A DNA stretch of 11,004 nt from CAYILR01 sp964364175 (lineage in GTDB: Bacteria > Bdellovibrionota > UBA1018), in the NCBI GenBank assembly GCA_964364175.1, contig CAYILR010000072.1, positions 1 through 11,004 on the forward strand, given 5' to 3'. The notes under the pieces were generated by a model. That model saw only the letters and a list, made by a program, of their open reading frames with translations, had not been told where the DNA came from and did no database searches. The position numbers and the translations under genes are program-made. Shown in pieces: positions 6,496 through 11,004 of the stretch; positions within the stretch are counted from its first letter, which is position 1, and the number at the start of each line of letters is the position of its first letter.

Positions 6496-6524
6496 GTGAG
6501 CCAGGTTTGTTGGCTTGAGATAAT
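6494..6524 (+). promoter_or_regulatory. candidate extended -10 promoter of the epimerase-rhomboid pair
   Basis: TG-A-GATAAT (6516-6524) is a good extended -10 element, with TTGTGA at 6494-6499 as a possible -35 at a long 19-bp spacing. Initiation about seven bases downstream would fall within two or three bases of the ATG at 6533. No Shine-Dalgarno site precedes that ATG, so the message may be leaderless or nearly so. Confidence 0.5.
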
Positions 6525-6532
6525 ATGAAAAG

Positions 6533-6961
6533 ATGCAGGTTGCTTTGGACCATCTAGGAATCGCAGTTCAAGATCCCGCTCCTCTCAAAAAATTATTTGG
6601 TTTATTGGGCATTCAAGGGGATCACATCGAGGATGTTCCCGAGCAGGGTGTAAAAACTCATTTTCTGCCACTCCCTCAGACGGCCACTCAAATTGAACTA
6701 TTGGAAGTTACAGACCCTGAGGGAACCGTCGCGCAGTTCATCAAAAAACGTGGTCCTGGAATACACCACTTGTCATTTCGTGTTTCGGGGGGGCAGTTGG
6801 ATTCGTTGTGCACGAAATTACGAGGCGAGGGGTATCGCCTGATTTATGATGCTGCGAAAAAAGGAGCCCACCAGATGCGAGTGAATTTTATTCATCCATC
6901 GACGGCAGGTGGGCTTTTGATCGAATTGATGGAGCCCAGCTCCGAAAGAGGTCGTTCATGA
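6533..6961 (+). CDS. mce: methylmalonyl-CoA epimerase
   Basis: This 142-residue protein of the vicinal-oxygen-chelate fold has typical epimerase length. It converts (2S)- to (2R)-methylmalonyl-CoA in the propionyl-CoA to succinyl-CoA route (odd-chain fatty acid and branched amino acid breakdown), in the cytoplasm. The two beta-alpha-beta-beta-beta halves begin with LDHLGIAV (metal ligand His7) and GPGIHHLSFRV (ligand in the His78-His79 pair). Gln53 in TQIELLE and Glu131 in LLIELMEP complete the expected metal site. VPEQGV (Glu37) sits where the family's catalytic acid/base is expected. C-terminal FIHPSTAGGLLIEL is diagnostic. The mutase and carboxylase genes are not nearby. The stop overlaps the rhomboid start (ATGA, 6958-6961), so the two are co-transcribed and coupled, although no functional link is evident. 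Confidence 0.85.
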   Translation: MQVALDHLGIAVQDPAPLKKLFGLLGIQGDHIEDVPEQGVKTHFLPLPQTATQIELLEVTDPEGTVAQFIKKRGPGIHHLSFRVSGGQLDSLCTKLRGEGYRLIYDAAKKGAHQMRVNFIHPSTAGGLLIELMEPSSERGRS

Positions 6962-7719
6962 TGCAGATTCGTTTGACTCCGGTGGTGAAGGGCCTGTTGA
7001 TCGGAAATTTAGCGTTGTTCATCATTCAAAAAACAATCGATCAGTTTTTTGATGGACATGTACTGGATTGGCTGGCTTTGATTCCTGCGACTTTTGTTTT
7101 TGAATTCAAATTTTGGCAGCTTTTCACTTACGCATTTTTGCACGCCGATGTGATGCATCTTTTTTTGAATTTGCTGATGCTGGCGTTTGTGGGCTGCGAG
7201 CTCGAAGCATTTTGGGGCGGCAAGAAATTTATTTTGTATTATCTGACTTGTTCGACAGGTGGCGGGTTGCTGTACTTATTCCTCCAGCTTTTTGCGGGTG
7301 GAGCAGGATTGCGTGTACCGATGGTGGGCGCGTCGGGTGCGATTTATGGATTGTTGATGGCGTACGGAATTTTATTCGCCGAGCGCGTGATGCTTTTCAT
7401 GATGTTGTTTCCGATGAAGGCCAAACACTTTGTCTGGATTCTCGGTGGGTTGGAATTTTTGACTATGATGTTCTCGGGCAAGAGCGGGTTGTCGTCAGCA
7501 GCGCACCTGGGCGGGATGGTCGCTGGATTTTTCTCCCTCTGGCTCGAGATGCGCTTGCGCATGATGCGAGCTTCGCAATTGGCGCGCAAGACCCTCAAGC
7601 GTGTGACCCAGAATCACCTGAAGCTGGTGGTGAACAACCGCGACGGCGCATCATCGGGTGGTTCCAAGGGCAGCGGCCGGGATTCAGAGTCTGGCAGTGA
7701 TCCTAAGACTTGGCATTAG
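6958..7719 (+). CDS. rhomboid-family intramembrane serine protease
   Basis: This 253-residue multi-pass membrane protein has all the active rhomboid motifs. WQLFTYAFLHADVMHLFLN (about 53-71) supplies the conserved His67 and Asn71, GASGAIYGLL carries the nucleophile Ser126, and SSAAHLGGMVAG carries the catalytic His183. Six helices are followed by a basic, then Ser/Gly-rich cytoplasmic tail (about 200-253). Rhomboids cleave substrate transmembrane helices within the inner membrane; the substrate here is unknown. The start overlaps the epimerase stop, with GAGG at suitable spacing. The last seven codons, ending D-P-K-T-W-H-stop, are exactly the left copy of a 21-bp direct repeat that recurs at 9689-9709. 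The gene therefore seems to end at the junction of an inserted segment, with its reading frame intact. Confidence 0.9.
   Translation: MMQIRLTPVVKGLLIGNLALFIIQKTIDQFFDGHVLDWLALIPATFVFEFKFWQLFTYAFLHADVMHLFLNLLMLAFVGCELEAFWGGKKFILYYLTCSTGGGLLYLFLQLFAGGAGLRVPMVGASGAIYGLLMAYGILFAERVMLFMMLFPMKAKHFVWILGGLEFLTMMFSGKSGLSSAAHLGGMVAGFFSLWLEMRLRMMRASQLARKTLKRVTQNHLKLVVNNRDGASSGGSKGSGRDSESGSDPKTWH
7699..7719 (+). repeat. left copy of 21-bp direct repeat (possible attachment site)
   Basis: The sequence begins GATCCTAAGAC and ends TTGGCATTAG, coding for the rhomboid C-terminus and its TAG stop. An identical copy lies at 9689-9709, 1990 bp away. The flanks beyond the repeat do not match at either end. The first arm GATCCTAA (7699-7706) also pairs with TTAGGATC (7716-7723) around a 9-nt loop. 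Confidence 0.85.
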
Positions 7720-7731
7720 GATCCTTAAACT

Positions 7732-8469
7732 GTGAAACGGATAGGTATTTTACTTCTGATTGGCTCGAGTGGTTTTGCATTTTTTTATTATTGGATGGAT
7801 ATCGAAAAAACAGTTGAGCGTCGCCAGGAATCTCAGAGTCAATTTGAGGCAGTTACATCTTCCTCTGTTCGTCAAACTGAAACAAGTATAAAAAATTCGA
7901 ATCAAGAAGCTATAAAGAATGAAGGCACGGTTAAAACAGAGACTTTGGAAGAGTCGGGATCCAAAATTCAACGCAATCACGAAAAGCCAACTATAAAGGA
8001 GTTGTCGAATAAAGAGATTCAAGAACTCCTCTCCGACCCTAGTTATGAAAATATTAGGAATTTCGTTGACCAGTTACAACCATTATCAGAGTTGGGATTT
8101 GAAGAAATGTATGGATGCTTTGTTGGAAAACTGGATGAGCAGCATAAAGCCAAAGTTTTCATTAAAAAATCTACTTTGGGAATTTCATCCGAAAGTTTTG
8201 TTGAAATCATTTCTTCTGCTGGAAGTATCGATCTTCGTGAAAACCTAGGGCCTCGTGCAGGTTCAATCCTTAGACGGCCGGAATGGGCAGGCATATTCCT
8301 TCGCCTGTCCAAAGAGCAGTATTGGCACATGAATCTGTATACTGATTATTTTTTTGTCAGTGAATATAAAAACATAGATAATGACTTCCCGTTTACAAAA
8401 CGATTCTATTTAATTCGGACCTCTTTAGAGGAATGTGAACAATCCATCCGTGTTCCTAAACCTAATTGA
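7732..8469 (+). CDS. membrane-anchored protein of unknown function
   Basis: I recognise no family in this 245-residue protein. It starts at GTG 7732; AGGA at 7718-7721 is the only ribosome binding site, ten bases upstream, and it lies in the right arm of the hairpin at 7699-7723. Residues 1-22 (ending FAFFYYWMD) form an uncleaved membrane anchor. Residues 24-95 are a polar, low-complexity linker rich in Ser, Glu, Lys and Thr. Residues 96-245 look like a globular domain exposed to the periplasm, with two Cys (near 128 and 234). Its base composition is more A/T-rich than the rhomboid gene and it sits inside the repeat-bracketed segment, so it may have been acquired. A possible weak hairpin at 8501-8520 follows the stop. 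Confidence 0.65.
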   Translation: MKRIGILLLIGSSGFAFFYYWMDIEKTVERRQESQSQFEAVTSSSVRQTETSIKNSNQEAIKNEGTVKTETLEESGSKIQRNHEKPTIKELSNKEIQELLSDPSYENIRNFVDQLQPLSELGFEEMYGCFVGKLDEQHKAKVFIKKSTLGISSESFVEIISSAGSIDLRENLGPRAGSILRRPEWAGIFLRLSKEQYWHMNLYTDYFFVSEYKNIDNDFPFTKRFYLIRTSLEECEQSIRVPKPN

Positions 8470-8570
8470 ATTGAAGCGGATCAGAGATTAAGAGGAACAT
8501 CTGAGATTTTATCTCTTCAGGAAGCATCAAAAAATAGAGACAGAAACGATCGTTTTTTAGAATATTTTTT

Positions 8571-8599
8571 TTGAAATAAGACCTGTTTTTATAGATATT
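8571..8599 (+). promoter_or_regulatory. promoter of the HNH endonuclease gene
   Basis: TTGAAA (8571-8576), 17 bp and GATATT (8594-8599) form a good sigma70 promoter in a very A/T-rich gap (8470-8658). The palindrome AAACGATCGTTT (8544-8555) followed by T runs just upstream could be a weak terminator or an operator. Confidence 0.5.
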
Positions 8600-8658
8600 T
8601 TTGACGATTTCGTGATATTTGTTTCAGATCCAAAACTCAGCATCACGGGGGAGACAAA

Positions 8659-9681
8659 ATGCAATCCACAGCCACTCAAACAGAAGTCCAAATCCTATCG
8701 ATCGACGAACTTCATGCTCGAACTTTGGAGGTTGCACGGCGTGAACAGCGAACGACGACGGAGCTTTTGCAACATCTGATGGAGATAAAAGCTCGCCGCG
8801 TTTTTGCCGTAAAAGGATACGGCGGTCTTTGGGAATATGTGCGTCACTACCTCGGCTATTCCGAACCGGCGACGAACGAACGTCTCCGTGCGATGGAGTT
8901 GATGGAGGCTGTTCCGGAAGTCGAAAAACAGATTCAAGCAGGCGAGTTAAGTTTGACGACTGCATCACAGGTGCAGGTTTTTATTCGTAAGTTGGAACGG
9001 AAGGAAAAAAAGAAACTCGCTCCTGAGGCAAAGCTAGAACTGATTGATGAAGTGGCTGGGAAAAGCAAAAGACAAGTGGAACAAGTTTTCGCGTCGATTG
9101 CTCCTGAACTCCAAGTTCCGAAGGAACGCGAGAAGGTTCTGACTTCGGAACTCACGCAGCTTTCTCTCGTTGTGGACTCCGAGACCATGGAAATGCTGAA
9201 GCGGTTTCAAGAATTAAAAGGAAATCAAAATCATAGCGAGATTCTGAAAACGACTTTGAAAGAATATTTGAAGCGAAACGATCCGGAGCAAAAAGCTTTG
9301 AAAACTAAACAGAACTCAAATTTAGATGAAGAAACGAATTCCTTAAAAATTAATTCTCGGAAAAAAAATCCAGTCCATTCAAACTCCAGACATCAGCCGG
9401 CTGATGTTAAAAACAACCTTGCGTCACGATACGTCCCTGTTGATACCAAGCGCAAAATCTGGCAACGAGCACAGTCCCGGTGTGAATATATCGACCCAAA
9501 ATCAGGAAAACGTTGTGAATCTCGACATCGGTTGCAACTGGACCATAAGATTCCGTGGAGTGTCGGGGGAAAAACGGATTTTGCCAATCTCAGACTTGCC
9601 TGCCCGACACATAATCAATTGTACGCCATTCAATACTTCGGCGAGAGAAAAATGCAGCGCTATTTGTCTCAACGTAATTAG
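8659..9681 (+). CDS. HNH endonuclease with helical DNA-binding-like N-terminal domain
   Basis: This 340-residue protein starts at ATG 8659 behind a strong ribosome binding site, GGGGGAG (8647-8653). The N-terminal domain (about 12-150) contains GYGGLWEYVRHYLGYSEPAT and a following P-E-V-x-x-x-I-x-x-G-E-L-S-L-T-T, a conserved helical module found in many HNH proteins. A charged linker (about 205-255) is polar and low in complexity. The C-terminal HNH domain (about 262-340) has paired Cys275 and Cys286, RLQLDHKIPW with catalytic His296, GGKTDFANLRLAC with Asn310, and C-P-T-H (Cys315, His318), giving a complete beta-beta-alpha metal site. It should cut DNA, with unknown specificity. Related genes tend to occur in several copies per genome, which suggests mobility or a selfish element. 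The right 21-bp repeat lies 7 bp after its stop. Confidence 0.85.
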   Translation: MQSTATQTEVQILSIDELHARTLEVARREQRTTTELLQHLMEIKARRVFAVKGYGGLWEYVRHYLGYSEPATNERLRAMELMEAVPEVEKQIQAGELSLTTASQVQVFIRKLERKEKKKLAPEAKLELIDEVAGKSKRQVEQVFASIAPELQVPKEREKVLTSELTQLSLVVDSETMEMLKRFQELKGNQNHSEILKTTLKEYLKRNDPEQKALKTKQNSNLDEETNSLKINSRKKNPVHSNSRHQPADVKNNLASRYVPVDTKRKIWQRAQSRCEYIDPKSGKRCESRHRLQLDHKIPWSVGGKTDFANLRLACPTHNQLYAIQYFGERKMQRYLSQRN

Positions 9682-9688
9682 TTCAGAC

Positions 9689-9709
9689 GATCCTAAGACT
9701 TGGCATTAG
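9689..9709 (+). repeat. right copy of 21-bp direct repeat
   Basis: This is identical to 7699-7719 over all 21 bases, beginning GATCCTAAGAC and ending TTGGCATTAG. Here it is non-coding, between the HNH stop (9681) and the stop of the convergent minus-strand gene (9716). The right arm of the longer hairpin seen at the left copy is not kept, because the bases after TTAG differ (AGAG against GATC). Confidence 0.85.
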
Positions 9710-9715
9710 AGAGCT

Positions 9716-10444
9716 TTAATTCGCTAGAGTTGAAGCTTGTTCATGGTTTGGCGGCGAATCCGTTGTCAAAGTCGCAACCGAAGAGCCCACCTTTTTCTTA
9801 AGTTGATCTGAAATCATGGCTGCTATCGAGTGAACAGCACGATTTTCCCCCAGCTTTCTGGAGGGTGACAGTGTTTCTGTAAGAATACTCGTAGAGCATT
9901 GTCTGAACCTCCGTGCTTTGTTGAGGTACAAAAATAGTTTTGCTTTAGTCGTAGGATCATTGAATAGAAGATCGTGATATTCCTTTTGTCGGTCCTCAAT
10001 TATCTTAGTTAGCCAAAAATCTATTTCTTCCTGTGAAAGTTTGTCATCCTGCTCCACAGGGAGAAGTGAGGAGATCTCACTCATAGCAGTTTCCATCGCA
10101 AGTAGTTTTGCAAAAGAAATAAATTCAACCAAATCTTCCTCAGAGTTCAAGGGTTTGTTGGGAAATTTGGTGAGAATAGTTTGAAGGATGGACGAGAATC
10201 GAGCTTTTTCAGCTGCCAAGAACGCTCGATGAACTTTTATGTGAGCATCGGATGTCAGGGAATTTGTGTCTGTTGTATTTAATGTATCCAGGATGACAGT
10301 TGCAAAGTCCACGGTAGAGAATGCGGGCAAGTCATCGTTCATTTGTGATAAAAACTCCAAATCTGCTTTACTACACGTACCTGAATCAGCGAAAGCCGAA
10401 CTGGATACCAATCCTAATAACAGCACAAAAGTCGCTTTTTTCAT
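9716..10444 (-). CDS. secreted helical protein of unknown function
   Basis: This 242-residue protein has a clear Sec signal peptide (MKK start, hydrophobic core, cleavage after A-F-A-19). The start codon follows AGGAGT at four bases on the minus strand (plus 10449-10454), a strong ribosome binding site that fixes the start. The mature chain is predicted to be mostly helical and acidic in its first half and has only two Cys (24 and 183), which could form a disulfide in the periplasm. A basic, Ser-rich region (about 177-225) and a polar tail follow. No family is recognised. It faces the inserted segment tail to tail and is followed on the upstream side by the gene-free region holding the 202-bp mobile element. 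Confidence 0.7.
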   Translation of the reverse strand: MKKATFVLLLGLVSSSAFADSGTCSKADLEFLSQMNDDLPAFSTVDFATVILDTLNTTDTNSLTSDAHIKVHRAFLAAEKARFSSILQTILTKFPNKPLNSEEDLVEFISFAKLLAMETAMSEISSLLPVEQDDKLSQEEIDFWLTKIIEDRQKEYHDLLFNDPTTKAKLFLYLNKARRFRQCSTSILTETLSPSRKLGENRAVHSIAAMISDQLKKKVGSSVATLTTDSPPNHEQASTLAN

Positions 10445-10558
10445 AATTACTCCTGGTTTCGGCTACTCAAGTAATTCAGCAAGGATTGTGCCAATGACTC
10501 GGTCTCCAAGCGATTCTCGGTGAGGTGCTACGAAGGCATAACTTTCAATGGGTTAGAA

Positions 10559-10566
10559 GGAGCCTT
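10559..10566. repeat. left copy of 8-bp target-site duplication
   Basis: GGAGCCTT directly abuts the left terminal inverted repeat that starts at 10567. The identical 8 bp sits at 10769-10776, directly after the right terminal repeat. This is the pattern left by transposition. Confidence 0.8.
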
Positions 10567-10768
10567 CCTGCATATGCACTTGACTCCAGTGAATCATTTT
10601 TTTCCTTGCCGCCAAGACTTTTCCGTTTGCGAGTGAGCGGGTTCACACGCCAGGAGGGTTTCAGGTGTGCAAGGCCACGGAGGGCCGCCCCGCGACACCT
10701 CGCAAACTGAAAAGTCCTAGGCAAGCAAGAGCTAAATTTGACTGACTGGAGTCAAGTGCATATGCAGG
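10567..10768. mobile_element. 202-bp MITE-like element with 24-bp terminal inverted repeats
   Basis: The left end (10567-10590, containing GCATATGCACTTGACTCC) and the right end (10745-10768) are perfect reverse complements over 24 bp. Further in, 10616-10633 and 10699-10716 pair at 17 of 18 positions (GACTTTTC... with ...GAAAAGTC). Short stems AGGTGT with ACACCT (10663-10668, 10695-10700) and GGCC with GGCC (10673-10676, 10683-10686) fill the GC-rich centre, so the whole element can fold into one long hairpin. It has no credible gene and would need a transposase supplied in trans. Eight-base duplications occur with several insertion-sequence families, so I do not assign one. The right end has a weak outward promoter candidate (TTGACT at 10738-10743, TATGCA at 10761-10766). 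Confidence 0.85.
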
Positions 10769-10776
10769 GGAGCCTT
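10769..10776. repeat. right copy of 8-bp target-site duplication
   Basis: GGAGCCTT follows the right terminal repeat without a gap and equals 10559-10566. Confidence 0.8.
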
Positions 10777-11004
10777 AAATAAAATTTTCTTTGCTCCTCA
10801 TAGAGCAAGCTGTCTAAGATGTGAGCAGCTGTAAAGAAATGCCTCTTAATGAATAGAGTTGAGCTACCCCAATAGGGTCAGCCGCTAGTAAAATCCCACC
10901 TCGGCTTCGCCAACGGATTCGAATTCCACCGGTGGAAATGCTTCTGAAAAAGTAACTGTTCAGCCTGATTATGCGAGCAGTGGCTGAAGCGGTGCACCTA
11001 AAAA
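10777..11004. other. gene-free right end with palindromes
   Basis: I see no supported gene here. It holds a perfect 14-bp palindrome TTCCACCGGTGGAA (10924-10937), directly after GGATTCGAA, and an inverted repeat TTCAGCC (10959-10965) with GGCTGAA (10982-10988). A frame from ATG 10971 is open to the window edge but has no ribosome binding site. A minus-strand frame is open from the edge to about 10820 but does not look like a protein. Confidence 0.4.

Larger units (their letters stand above)
7720..9709 (+). mobile_element. putative inserted segment bracketed by 21-bp repeats
   Basis: The interval between the two 21-bp repeats, plus one copy, is 1990 bp. It carries a protein of unknown function and an HNH endonuclease. 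Removing it would join the rhomboid stop to sequence only six bases from the stop of the convergent secreted-protein gene, a tight and natural arrangement. By eye the segment, above all 7732-8658, is richer in A and T than the rhomboid gene. There is no integrase or transposase, so the mechanism is unknown. A dispersed gene-end repeat is the alternative explanation. Confidence 0.45.

Noticed and set aside
9404..9709. A plus-strand frame overlapping the HNH gene and ending in the same D-P-K-T-W-H as rhomboid
   Set aside because: The shared ending comes only from the 21-bp direct repeat; the rest is the HNH domain read out of frame.
10525..10710. A 61-codon plus-strand frame inside the 202-bp element
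   Set aside because: It runs across the left junction and terminal repeat of the element, has no ribosome binding site and reads as arbitrary Arg/Pro-rich sequence.
10777..11004. A tRNA gene suggested by GGATTCGAATTCC and GAGTTGAGCTACCCC
   Set aside because: The T-arm-like and D-arm-like strings are in the wrong order and orientation for one cloverleaf, and no matching acceptor or anticodon stem could be folded on either strand.

Overview
The window looks like a chromosomal stretch from a Gram-negative bacterium. A Bdellovibrionota or deltaproteobacterial-type genome is my best guess. The reasons are an HNH endonuclease with the 'LGYSE' helical N-terminal domain of a kind I associate with Bdellovibrio-like genomes, a divergent CarD/CdnL-family regulator, an HTTM membrane protein, and several Sec-exported proteins without named families. 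The assignment is inference from gene content, not from a marker gene.

Left part (1-2560). A possible end of an upstream gene is followed by a sigma70-type promoter and a secreted NlpC/P60-like cell-wall peptidase (268-1728). A compact palindromic element separates it from a convergent CarD-family gene (1819-2361, minus). Divergent from that gene is a 36-residue protein in which 19 residues are Lys or Arg (2450-2560). The two divergent promoters abut within a dyad-symmetric sequence.

Middle part (2561-7719). A 703-residue exported protein with a long Gly/Met-rich tandem-repeat domain (2703-4814) is followed 23 bp later by a two-gene membrane module. That module is a small protein with a W-N-F-F-A-P motif (4838-5383) and an HTTM (vitamin-K-carboxylase-like) integral membrane protein (5380-6309), overlapping by ATGA. 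A 223-bp gap with a terminator-like fold leads to methylmalonyl-CoA epimerase (6533-6961), again overlapping by ATGA with an intact rhomboid protease (6958-7719).

Right part (7699-11004) is accessory in character. A perfect 21-bp direct repeat begins inside the 3' end of the rhomboid gene (7699-7719) and recurs at 9689-9709. It brackets about 2 kb that is visibly richer in A+T and carries a membrane-anchored protein of unknown function and the HNH endonuclease. This reads as an inserted segment that preserved the rhomboid stop codon. Beyond it are a convergent secreted protein (9716-10444, minus) and a 560-bp gene-free end. That end contains the clearest mobile feature in the window: a 202-bp element with perfect 24-bp terminal inverted repeats, immediately flanked by an 8-bp direct repeat (GGAGCCTT). 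It has the structure of a miniature inverted-repeat transposable element (MITE). No transposase or integrase is present in the window.
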